Origin: Mycogone perniciosa
Lineage: Eukaryota; Ascomycota; Sordariomycetes; Hypocreales; Hypocreaceae
NCBI GenBank assembly: GCA_025331125.1
Contig: JAOALB010000136.1
Coordinates: 84,667 to 148,666, forward strand
Length of the DNA stretch: 64,000 nt
Reading direction: 5' to 3'
The stretch's first letter is position 1, and the number at the start of each line of letters is the position of its first letter. Under the pieces are notes generated by a model. It was not told where the DNA came from. It did not search any database and saw nothing but the letters and a program-made list of their open reading frames with translations. Below are positions 30,110-40,723 of this stretch, piece after piece. A program made the translations under genes and the position numbers.

Positions 30110-31838
30110 TTATGAGAGTTTTGGAATGTGGTCTTGATTGCCTGGCAACCGGCTCTGAATACTACATGCATATGCAATTTTATGTAATTGAATTATACTT
30201 TTTACGAAGTACACTATAACTAGTATTTTTACTGTTGGGACTTACGCTACTGGGGGAATGTTGACGTTGATATCCCAACTCTTGGCCCGGTATTCTACTT
30301 TCTCAGCGTTCCCGACTTGATGGATCATTTTGGCATTGTGGTAATAATACGGAGTAGTGTACTACGACAGTACTCCGTACTTGACACGTTGACTCAGATT
30401 GTTTACCCCAAAAGCAATGATAAGGTGGTTGGCTGAGCAAGACATGGATGTTGTGAAACCCCGAATGTCCGTCATAATATGCCTTGTAGTTGGGTAGCAG
30501 CAGATCTTCCCCATAGAATGCGCCTTGTGTATCCACAACTTGAGGCTGCACCATCCACTTGGGATCACACTCTATTTATACTATCTAATAGGATAATAAT
30601 ACGGCATACTCCGTCCGCGCCATGAGTGAGATTCAGATACGAGGGCTCGTCAACTGCTCGTAGGGCGACTGGCTTCAGCTAAGGGAAAAGCCTTGGCCGA
30701 TTTCCAAGCGCGGACTCGCGGACTCGCGGACTGCACTGGCCAGACCTGAGCCGCCGAGTTTAGCGGGGTTCTTATATCACGACTGCTGCAATGGCCACTG
30801 GAAGCTAATGAACTTCATCCCTGAACCTCCACCTCTCCCTTGAGCCCCAACTCCCAAAGAGCCCAACTGAAAACCAAGCAGATCGCCTGCAGATGCGCCT
30901 GTTTGGCCGTTGACGAACCGAACTCGCAGCGACACTCTTCCACGTCTTCCATGCATGTCGCCCCTTTTCTGATTCGTCCCCGCTGTTCTTGAGGATTCCC
31001 CGGTGTTCCGGCTCCCACTGAGTTCAGTTCGTATTCCCAGGGAGGAGGATTACGCAGGCTTACGCACTGCATTTGGGGGGGCGTCCATATAAGCAATATA
31101 TATCCCAAACCGGCAAAGGGATTTCCGTATTCGGCACTCGACTTTGCGTCACTCCCTTCTCCCTCTATCTCTACCTCTGCCTCTGCCTCTACCTCTGTCT
31201 TGTCTCTATTTCTCCTAGGACGTTTTATTCACTCCTTCATTGTTCAGGTCTCATACCCCCCCACCCCCTCCTAATACTAACTGTCTGAGAGCGGACCAGA
31301 CGGCATCCTCCTATCGCCGGTCTGCCTGGCTGCAATCTGATACTACCGGCTCCCACGCCGAATCTGACCGGGTGCATCTGCGAGTCTGCGATCAGATTAG
31401 TGGCGCCACTGGCTACATACACGTGTCGTCCTTCAGCTTGCCGCAAGTGAGCCCGATTTTGGCCGCTTTGCCTTGCAGCCCCAAACGACCTAGACGAACT
31501 AGCCTCGCTGGTCCTGGTGGTGGTGTTGCTGGTCGTTGGCCTGGTTTTGGTTTTGGTTTGGGTTTGGGTTTCGGACAATGGCTGCCCTGAGTAAGCTTGC
31601 AATCCTCTTGTTTCTTATTTATGTTGACACCCAACTGGCATGACCACCATGTTTTAACCCCCCCTCTCCCATTTTCTTTTCAATGTTCTACATGTTATAG
31701 AGACATGCTAGGCAACCTGTGCTTGTCTGAGGACTCGAGTGAGCTGGCTGGACGTTGACATACATCTCCTCACCTTGTTCTCTTTATAAACAACCTCTAT
31801 CTGTCGGCTCCTCCGGAAGAGGCGCACCGTGGTGTACA
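30110..31838. other. Long intergenic region, divergent promoters
   Basis: About 1.7 kb between POP1 and the NT-C2 gene. It contains at least four TACTCCGTA/TACGGAGTA words (30036, 30043, 30348, 30371), a CCTCTG/CCTCTA pyrimidine repeat at 31166-31200 and a GGTTTTGGTTTGGG run at 31540-31575. I see no supported gene. Long frames here are low-complexity. Confidence 0.5.
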
Positions 31839-33357
31839 ATGGTGTTGAAAGTGGCTAACATGTATTTTTTCCCTTTAGTTGGTAAAGGGCGCAAGGTGAG
31901 GCTGTTCGTGATAAACTCTATATTCGTTCTTGTTCTGCTGACACATCATAGCCCAAGTTCGAGCTTCATCTCAGGGTGAGATAATCTCGCCACACACTTC
32001 TATCAAACATCCATCTAACCATAGCTGTCGCTCTACCAGATCTATGATCTAAATAATGTCCCTCTCGTTTCCGGGAGCTCCTATATCAAATGGCATCTGC
32101 CTCACTCCATGAACGCGGAGCACCGCGGCCGCACGGCCAAGTGTCCCATCACCAACCACCGAGTTGACTACTCCTTCAACAAAGTGGTGCCATCAATCCG
32201 CATGTCCGTTGATAAACACAACAACCTCGCCGAGTGCCCTATAGAGTTTGAGATTCTACAGGAATTTCCAGGTGCCGAGAGAGTCACCCTCGGCCACATC
32301 AAGCTCAACCTGGCAGAGTATGTCGAGGAGAGTGAGACGTTTATCAGAGACATTGGCTCGCCACCACCACCTACCAGGAAACGTAACAACAGTGTTGAAG
32401 TGAGCCCTACGAGTACAAGAACACACAAACTCTCTGATGAACTCCACCGAGAGCCGGAAGATGGCATTGTGAGGAGGTATCTGATGCAGGAGAGCAAGGT
32501 CAACAGCACACTCAAGATGAGTTTCCTCATGGTTCAGGTCGATGGTGAGCGCAACTTTATTGCGCCGGCTCTAAGATCGGCTCCCGTTTTTGGCGGTATC
32601 GCCGGCTTCATGGCCCCCGACCAAGCCGAGGACGACACGGGACGTACGTGGCTCTCGCCCTCCTCCCCTCCTCTCACTCAATTGCCATCACCTCACGACT
32701 TCATGCCCATTTGTCAACCAGGCTAACAAATCCGCAGCCATACCTAGCATATCCAAGAGCCGCGACGTTTCTGAAGTCCAGGACCTATACCGTCGCACCC
32801 TAGCAGCCTCATGGACTCGCCAACACCCCGAGCTTCCCGCCGACGAGTGTATCGAAGACATATTCTCTGGCGGCAACGGCTGGAAGACCAAATCCCGCAG
32901 CACCTCCGCCACCAACGGCCGGTCTACCCCCGAGTCCGATGACGACTCTGACGACCATCACTACGGAGGCACCCTCCGTCCCAGCGACTTCCGCCGCATG
33001 GCCATGCATCACCATCACCGCCGCCATTCCTCCTCTCACTTCCGCCCCTCTACTCATCATCACCGTCGTACCCACAGTGGCTCCAGCGATAAAAGCGTCT
33101 CAACTGTCACAGGCGGGAACCGCAGCCCCTTGAAGAAAGGAGTGCGTATTCTCCGCGAGGAGAACAGAGAGTCGTCGCGGGACGACGACGTTGCCAGCAC
33201 TAGAAGCGCTGGCAGTCTGGCGAGTCTGGCGCCGACGCTGGGGAGCAGCGAACGAGAGAGGTTAGATTCAGGGATGAGGCGGATAAGGGAGGTAGGCGAG
33301 TTTGACGTGAGAGACGATCTGGTTGCTTGGAAGTTGCCTGGTGGGCTGACTGCATGA
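31839..33357 (+). CDS. NT-C2 (EEIG1/EHBP1-type) domain protein
   Basis: Exons 31839-31895, 31952-31975, 32025-32643 and 32738-33357 give 439 residues. The 8-codon second exon (PKFELHLR) begins the C2-like domain. The domain continues with YDLNNVPLVSGSSYIKWHLP, EHRGRT, HRVDYSFNK, FEILQEF and LGHIKLNLAEYVE, a good match to the N-terminal C2 of EEIG1/EHBP1 (PF10358). KVNSTLKMSFLMVQVDGERNF and APVFGGIAGFM close the conserved part. The C-terminal half is Ser/His-rich and probably disordered (HHHRRHSSSHFR). Family members link membranes and small GTPases to the cytoskeleton, but the fungal role is unclear. The first exon boundary is the least certain part; the unspliced reading from ATG 31839 keeps frame. 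Confidence 0.8.
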
Positions 33358-33787
33358 TGGTGACGACACTTGACTATTCTGGTTTTGACATTCTTGTTTA
33401 TGAGGGTCCTGGGTTTGAGCACTTGGGACTACCTTTTTTTTTGGTTTTAGATGCTTTTTAAAATATTCTCTAGATTAGGCCAGAATCCAAGCAAGCAATC
33501 AATTTACACTGTCGACTTAGCCCTTTTGTATTTGCCTGTATTAGACGCACATTGGTCTATAAACTCGTACCAAGTTCATGGCATCAACTTTTGTCATTCC
33601 CAAAAACACTTGATATGTGTCTCTGCTCTATCTCTAGAAACATATGATAAAGCAGTCATTTTTCTTTTGATTCTATAACCCGCGCGTGCAACCGACCATC
33701 CCAACGTCATGCGCCTCTACACGATAAAAACCTCGTTTTTTGTACGTACTATTCCCATTTTTATCATCATACCATCATCGTCGCCAT

Positions 33788-35629
33788 TCATGGAGCCTGC
33801 AGGGTGCCCCTGACACCGCCCTTGCCGCCGGCTTCCCTCGCTGTAACCGTAACGCTGAGGTCTGCCAGGAGGTTGATCGTCACCTCGACCTTGGCGCCCT
33901 TCTTGATGCCCTTGATAGCCGCCTCGGCGAGAGGGGTGCCAATCTTCCAGATCTTCTCGCGCTTTTCCTCCTCTTCCTCGTCAGAGTCAAGGTCAGAGTC
34001 GTCCTCATCCTCGTCGCCATTTTCTACGGGCTCCTTGGCCTTGGGCTCAGGCTTGGTGACCTTGATGTGGGTACCGCCCTCGACGACCTTGATGAGGACG
34101 TCACCGCCCTCCTTGGGAGCAGCGATGTGGAGTGTTCGGCGGGCGGGAGCAGCAGTCTCGGCCTGCATGATGGGGGTAAAGGCATCCTCACCATCGGCAC
34201 CAGTGGTGACAACACCAATGGCGTTGGAGATGTGCTTGACAGTGGTAACAGCAGGGTGAGTAGACTGCTCAATATCACCAGCCTCATACTCCTGGACCAA
34301 GGAAGCCTGCAGAGCAGCACCTCGAGCCTGCAGCTCAGAGGGGTTGATGGCAGCCGTGCTCGTCGCGGGGGCAAGGATGAGGGTGGACTCTGGGAAGATG
34401 GAACGGAAGTTGTTAGCAATCCGTGGTGTGTGCGAAGTACCACCGCACATGATGACCTCGTCGATATCCAGGACATCCAACTCAGCCTTCTTGATAACGC
34501 TCTCGATCAGACGGTTGAAGCCGTCAAAGACCTTGCGGCCAACCATCTCATATCGTATCCTGTTGATGGTAGAAGAGAAGTCGAAGCCATCCGCCAAACT
34601 CTCAACACTGAACTGGGCGTTGGTGCCCAAGCTCAGAGCCTTCTTGGTCGCCTCGGACTCCAAGCGCAGCTTGGCCAGGCTCTTGGGGTTTGATCGGGGA
34701 TCGACGTTGTGCTTCTTGATGAACTCCTTGGCGAAGTGGTCCATCAGGACCTGGTCCAGATGAACACCAGCGAATTCGTAGTCGTGAGCAGTAGCCAGAA
34801 TGGTGTACATGCCACCTCTTGAGGCGACGACGGCAACATCGGAGCGGGTGCCACCCAGATCAGCAACAACAACAATCTTGTCCTCGATCTCAGCCTCGGG
34901 GCGAGCATCATACGCCAGGACAGCAGCAACAGGGTCGGAGATCAGCTGCAGAACCTCGAGATCGGCATCGTTGGCAGCCTTGATCAAGGCCTCGCGCTGC
35001 TTCTCGCCGAAGTTGGTCGGCACGGTGATGACGGCAGAGGTGACCTTCTTGCCCAGGTACTCCGAGGCCGCAGTGACGAGACGTCGCAGGTATCGCGTGG
35101 CCGCCTCAGAAACCGAAACAGTAGAGGGTTCAGCCTCCTCGTCAGCCTTGTCCTTCACGGTGAAGGAAACGGCCCCTGAGATGTCCTGGGGATGGGCAGC
35201 GGCATGGCAGTGGGTGGGGTCAATGGACTTGAACCTGGACTCGTAGTTAGCATACCCGTTTCCTGTCTAGATCGAAACGATAAGCCATACTCTTGGCCCA
35301 GGAAATCCCTGAAGTAGGCGACGGTGTTAGTCGGGTTGCGGACCAAGAAGTTCTTCGCCTGAGAACCATAGTACTCGTCGCCGTCGATGTACGAAAGAGT
35401 GGTGGGAATTTGTCGGTCTATACTCGCGGCCAGACGTCAGCAAAATGGCATTATCCCAAGATCACCACGGATACGCATTTTCAGACTTACCGCCGTCCTC
35501 GTTCGCAATGACCTCGGCCTTGTCATCCACCGTAAACGCAATCGAACTGTTCGAGTTGCCAAAGGTGATGCCAATGACAACCCTCTCGCCCAGCTCAACG
35601 CCGGGCTTCACGCCGTTGCTCTCAGCCAT
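33788..35629 (-). CDS. SSZ1: Ribosome-associated Hsp70-like protein SSZ1
   Basis: Three exons on the minus strand, 35629-35491, 35417-35291 and 35234-33788, encode 570 residues. It is an atypical Hsp70: VVIGITFGNSNSSIAF at the start, IPTTLSYIDGDEYYG, a VTVPTNF-like loop, VADLGGTRSDVAV in place of canonical DLGGGT, and a CGGTSHTPRI element. The substrate-binding part is short, and an acidic stretch precedes a final beta-rich segment (VEVTINLLADLSVTVTAREA). SSZ1 pairs with the J-protein zuotin in the ribosome-associated complex, stimulating Hsp70 on nascent chains. It shares a 330 bp divergent promoter with RRP40. Confidence 0.93.
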
Positions 35630-35959
35630 CCGGTCGAAAAAAATCGGTATAAATGAAGAATTAAAGAGAAGAGCCGGATATGAACCTCTTGAACGGAGGA
35701 AGCAGGCGGTGGCGTTGTCGCTGTCAACGTCTGTATGGAAACGTTGGTGGGGTTCCTCCAAAAAATTTCGAGCAGAAATGGTGATTATCTTTGGGCTGGC
35801 CTTTGATGGTGGAGACTGGGTGCACGCCGTGGTGTGCCGATAAGGCCAATCACAATGCCCCTCCGACACAAGGCTGAGAAGAGAAGCTGGTCAGCCATGC
35901 CTAGATCTTCACTTGACCATCAACCGTGAACCTCTACCAAAAAATAACTCCGTCACAGA
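35630..35959. promoter_or_regulatory. Bidirectional promoter SSZ1/RRP40
   Basis: 330 bp between the two divergent start codons. No canonical TATA box is evident on either side, as is common for ribosome-biogenesis and translation genes. Individual factor sites were not identified. Confidence 0.5.
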
Positions 35960-36757
35960 ATGTCCTCAGAACTGGTCTTCGTCCTTCCGGGCGACCGCAT
36001 CGATCCCTCTCTCATCCCTTCAAATCCCAAGAAGCCTCTGCGTCTGGGCCCTGGCCTGCGCCATGTCCCTCCCAGTGATCTTCTCCCAACGCTGGCCGGC
36101 CAGCTCGTCACCGACACACAAAAGAATGCGATTCGCGTCGAGACATCAAGAGGACGAGTACGCGCCTCTCTCAATCCTCCTGAAATACTACCAATGGCTA
36201 ATCTAACCTGCGAACAGTACACACCTCGAGTAGGCGAACTCGTCGTCGGCACCATCGTCAAGACTGCTGCGGACGTCTACTTCGTCGGCCTCTCAGATTA
36301 CACAACTCCGGCTCTCCTCCCTCAGCTCTCCTTCGAATCCGCCACCAAAAAGACCCGACCTATCCTCGCCATTGGCGCTTTAGTATACGCGCGCGTCACT
36401 CTCGCCAACAAGCACATGGATGCCGAGCTCGAATGTGTCTCCGCCTCAACAGGAAAGTCAGATGGTCTTGGGCCGTTAACAGGTGGCATGATGTTCACCA
36501 TCTCACTTGGCATGGCGCGTCTCTTGATGATGCCAAAGAAGGCACAGGAGGGCAAGCTACTTGTGATGGATGAACTTGCCAATGCAGGACTCCAATTCGA
36601 GACTGCGACGGGCAGGAACGGTAGGATTTGGGTGGACAGCGATAAAACCAAGACCACCATTACGGTAGGCAGGGCAATTCAGGAAACAGACGAGAACTCG
36701 CTTGACCCACAAGAGCAGAGAAAGCTGGTCAAGCGGTTAATCAAAGAACTGAGCTAA
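35960..36757 (+). CDS. RRP40: Exosome subunit RRP40 (EXOSC3)
   Basis: Exons 35960-36157 and 36218-36757 give 245 residues. The 60-base intron (GTACGC...CGAACAG with a CTAAC branch site) is in frame and stop-free, so it could be misread as coding; removing it joins the family's SRGR to YTPRVGELVVG. The N-terminal domain starts VLPGDRI, the S1 domain covers VGTIVKTAADVYFVGLSDY, and the C-terminal KH domain includes GRNGRIWVDSD, which holds the GxNG loop. RRP40 is one of the three RNA-binding cap proteins of the nuclear and cytoplasmic RNA exosome. Confidence 0.93.
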   Translation: MSSELVFVLPGDRIDPSLIPSNPKKPLRLGPGLRHVPPSDLLPTLAGQLVTDTQKNAIRVETSRGRVRASLNPPEILPMANLTCEQYTPRVGELVVGTIVKTAADVYFVGLSDYTTPALLPQLSFESATKKTRPILAIGALVYARVTLANKHMDAELECVSASTGKSDGLGPLTGGMMFTISLGMARLLMMPKKAQEGKLLVMDELANAGLQFETATGRNGRIWVDSDKTKTTITVGRAIQETDENSLDPQEQRKLVKRLIKELS

Positions 36758-37329
36758 AATTGCCAGGATACCCATAGGCGTCTTCCCAGGATCCTTCCCA
36801 GGATCCTTCCCATATATGATTTCAACTCCTTCACATGTTCCCAAACATGCATGCCAAAAAAAAAACGCCCCTACTCAGCTTTCCGCCCACCATAAGCAAG
36901 TAGATGTGTCACTCCATAGAATAACAGACATTTCCAACGCCTTGATTGTGTACATGCCGTTTCCCAATTCCTTCGCTATTCCTTCGCTATAGAACAACAA
37001 CAAACAAGAAAAAATATTTGCGTGACGAATCATAAACACGTCGAAGAAGTGTGGCCCTAGAAAGGTGCCAGGACGTGGAAATGTATGTGTACAACTATTA
37101 TCGTTCCTCCTCATGTGGTCCAGTCCATTACGACCTTGCCAATGACGTGTAATAGTAATTCAGCTCCATGTATGCGCGCAGTCGGGGTTGGGTAAGCCAT
37201 CTCATGGGCTTTTCGCCAAACAACCAGTGGTAATTTCAGGCCTGGTATGCATCATGCAAGGCAGTGAGACTCCAAGGTCAGAACAAGGTTGGTTGCTCTG
37301 CATCTCGGTTTTCGGGTTATAATTCCCAA
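36758..37329. other. Intergenic between convergent genes
   Basis: 572 bp. It starts with a 12-base tandem repeat (CTTCCCAGGATC near 36781-36805) and has a 10-A run near 36860. No gene is seen. Confidence 0.5.
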
Positions 37330-39292
37330 TCACATTCCACCCATCTCAGCATCAACTTCTATCGGATCTGGAAGATGTTGCTGATCTATGTTGTGGATCT
37401 TCGTCATATGTCGTTTCCAGTTGTCTTTTCTAGGAAAAGCCTTGCCTCCTTGCTTTGAATAATCGCAGCCAGAGACGGAGCAATGGAACTTCTTCTTTTT
37501 CTCATGCCTATCGTTGATGTGCCGCTGTAGATGGGTCTTCGTTCCGAAGCCCTTACCGCAAGCAGGATAAGGACATTTATGGTCTTTGCTGTGGTATCGC
37601 TGATGATGTCTATGAGAGAAAGGTGTTAGCAGCAGCACGGGACAGTAGACGCATAGTCATAGTCCACGTTTCAACATACTTGAGCTTGTGTGGTTGATCG
37701 AAAATCTGTTGACAACCGGGTTCGTCGCAACGGAAGACACCGTTCCTCGGAGAGTGAGAACCAAGTCCTGACCCTGGCGACGTGCTATGCCGAAAGTCGG
37801 AGCTCCCCACAGATTCAGGGGACGGGCTGTCTATTTGGGTTGAAGGCGTGTTCAGAGACGAAACATCGGTAAAAGTGTGGCCTTGAAGTGGGGTGGATTG
37901 ATCAGAGGGGTAGCCTGGAGGTCGGACCTCTGGTGCAGTTATAAAACGGCCATGCGTCCGAGGGGTCGAGTCCGGCATGGCAACATTGTCAGACTCTGGA
38001 GACTCTTGGTGAAGAGCAAAATCGACATCGGTGGTATCATCGGGAGATTGTACAGTAAATGTGGGTTGAGGTAGAGTTTCGGGAGGTGTTGGGGAGGGGG
38101 ATGGGACGATTGGCCCATTGGCGAATCCTGGTTGAGTCAGTGTGGCGGAGTTTCTTGGCGATATTTCGTACGACGACGCAAAGAGCTGGTGTTCGGTTCG
38201 GTGCCAGACTTCCGATTCCGTAGAAGCCGGCATGATATCCATTGGATTTACAGTGCCAGGGGCAGCGTAAACAGGTGGTGAGGGAGACTTTATGAACTGC
38301 TGTCGAGGATAACGTGGTGATTCCGAATGATTCTGTACTGTACTTGAAGGAGGGCTGATAGGCGCAGCACGGGTATGGGCTGCTTGTGGAAGTGGTAAAG
38401 CTGGGGAGACAGGGGAAATATTGATTGGCGATTCGACATGATTGCCGGTGGTGATGATAGGTTGCATAGGCGTCGCTCCGTTTAGATAGGGCGTACCGAC
38501 AGGAGGCCACGGATCTTCTGCAGTAGGCAGGCTGGTCGAGCTCTGTGTTCGATCCCGTCCACTCTTGCGCCGAATCATTTGCAACATGTTGTGCCGGAGG
38601 GAGCTCCCTCGAGACGATGTCCTTGTAGGGGCATCGAGAATTGGCTCGGGTTCATCAACCATGCCAAATGCCGAAGACGGTATAAACGGGCTGTAGTAGT
38701 CGGCACTGGTTCCCTGGAGCACACCGGGCTGGTGATCCTCCGATATTGGCGGTGCGAATTCACCATCATAGCAGCCAAGCAATGGGAAGGGTGCCGCCTG
38801 GACTCTGTAATAACCAGCACCGACATGCCCCCCAGCATTGCCACGAGCATGCGAAGATGACGGAGGTTGCCCATTGACTCCTCCATTATGTGAAGCTCCC
38901 AATTCTACCTCTTTGCTTCCCCTCCCCCCGTGATGCCCACGGGACAAGGTCCCGTTCTGCTTGGACGAGTCGCTCGACGAGAGGCGTTGGTGAGTGAAGG
39001 CGCCCGGCTCAGCGGCCATGGCCGCCTCGGCGTCGAAAGGTTGATGATGGCCATTTCGACGGCGTTTGATATAGTGGACCACGAACGGGTATAAACAGAA
39101 GACCAAGACTGCGACTCCAACGATGATGCCGATGATGGTACCGGCCAGAGCTCCACCACGCACGTCGCGTTTTATAAACAAGGAGCTGTGAGTTGGCCCC
39201 CTAGCCGCGCCCAAGCCCCCCGAATCCAATCGCCGCGGCATCTCCAAACTTCTTGTGAAACCATGTCTGGCGCTGTCGTCGGCAGTCGCCAT
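37330..39292 (-). CDS. Membrane-anchored C2H2 zinc-finger protein
   Basis: Exons 39292-37680 and 37609-37330 on the minus strand, with a 70-base intron, encode 630 residues. A single strongly hydrophobic segment near residues 45-70 (ALAGTIIGIIVGVAVLVFC) is followed by a basic stop-transfer KRRRNGHH. A long Ser/Pro-rich disordered region follows. At the C-terminus are three C2H2 fingers: FRCDEPGCQQIFDQPHKLKHH (across the intron), HKCPYPACGKGFGTKTHL, and FHCSVSGCDYSKQ...WKRH. A DNA-binding domain tethered to a membrane suggests a latent factor released by proteolysis, as for ATF6 or SREBP; this is inference. The open frame continues upstream of 39292 without an ATG, so a short 5' exon may be missing. 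Confidence 0.8.
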
Positions 39293-40723
39293 GTCGCCCG
39301 AACCCGTGGCTGGTGGGAGGCCGCCCACGGCCGAGAATGAGATAAGGGACCGGTACCCTTGCCGAACAGACGAGCGGGGGATATCCTTCGAAAACCAGTC
39401 CTGTCAGCTGGAGTTCATGATGCTGATGATGATGATGATGGAGGAGGAGGAGACGGATAAAAGCATGATGATAGAGAGATGCTAGCTGGGGTAGGGTAGG
39501 AGCAGTCGGCGCCTACGGGCCCTGTCTGCTGCTGCTCTTCATGTCGAGCTTCAGCCTCAGCCGCAGGGCTGATGCTAGGTGTTAGCATGTACCTTGTACC
39601 CTGAGAATCCACACTCTGCGACTGGTTGGAGCATAACATGCACGGGTAAATTTGTAAAACATGCACGAGCGACTAAGCCATTTATGGTCACTTGTTGCAG
39701 TAGTTACGCTTTGTCACCTGCAACTCCTCTGCATCACGGTTGATGCCGTCAAGCTCGCATCGTGAATAGCGAAGTAGCGGATAGGATATTCGCTTGAATT
39801 CGTAGCCGTATTGCCATCCCCGCAACAAGGTGGCTTATTAGATGTTGGTTGCTCATCGGAATTCTGCTTATTCCGTACGGAGTACTCCGCTCCGTATTGT
39901 CCCTTCGTTCTATAATTGGATATTACCTTGTCCACTCGGTCAAGAAAATTTCCTCTGGAAAAGCCCCCCAGACAGGGGGAGATCCCAAACTCTGGCAAGC
40001 TCCAGACCAAAGACCACAGAAAAGTAGATCCTTTCGGACAAGTCAAGAATGCCGAGCCAATGATACCGGTGCGGCCCCGGTCGTTGCCGTTAGCGGAGAC
40101 TACCAACAACGAGAACGCGGGAAGCGAACAAATAATCTATTATCTCTTACGAGAGTATTGCTCCGTACTACAGATAGGCTCAGCGAGTTCATCAGCTCCA
40201 GATGTTGTCTGCATCACAAGACTACTGTGAGGACTAGGACCTATAGGCTCTCAGCGCCAAGTACATTTTATTATGGAGTATCGAAATCTCCTCATGAGCC
40301 AAGACGGCATCCAAGGCACTAGTACTATGTACTTTGCTCCTATCCACATGGTACAGATCAAAGTCTTGCTTCTGTACCTTGCAGATTGTATTGTCACGAC
40401 CCCGCTTCAGCTTCAGCTGTCTCTGCGGTCTGATCTCAAACTGTGACAATGGTCCTCCGTGAAGGCCTGTCTTGTGTGTGTTGCGTGTTGCTGCACCCGG
40501 GTTCCCTGGCAATAATCCAAACAATCATCAATCCTCCATACTCCGTACATTGACAACCAGTTCTCGTCCAATTTCCTTTTTACCTTTTTCCCCTTTTCCC
40601 AAATCCCGCAGCCAATTTGTTCCAGTTACTCAATTTATCAGTCATCTTCGCCGTCCATACAAGTTGTCTCGAACCCTTTATTCCAGCAATACATGCTGCT
40701 CCACACCCAAGATAGGTCGACAC
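39293..40723. other. Intergenic
   Basis: 1.4 kb with a GAT/GAG triplet run at 39418-39455, TACGGAGTA words at 39876 and 40539, and a motif (AGGACTAGGACC near 40228) shared with 19350. No supported gene. Confidence 0.5.

Noticed and set aside
33740..34693. 317-codon plus-strand frame
   Set aside because: Antisense shadow of SSZ1, which has clear Hsp70 features.
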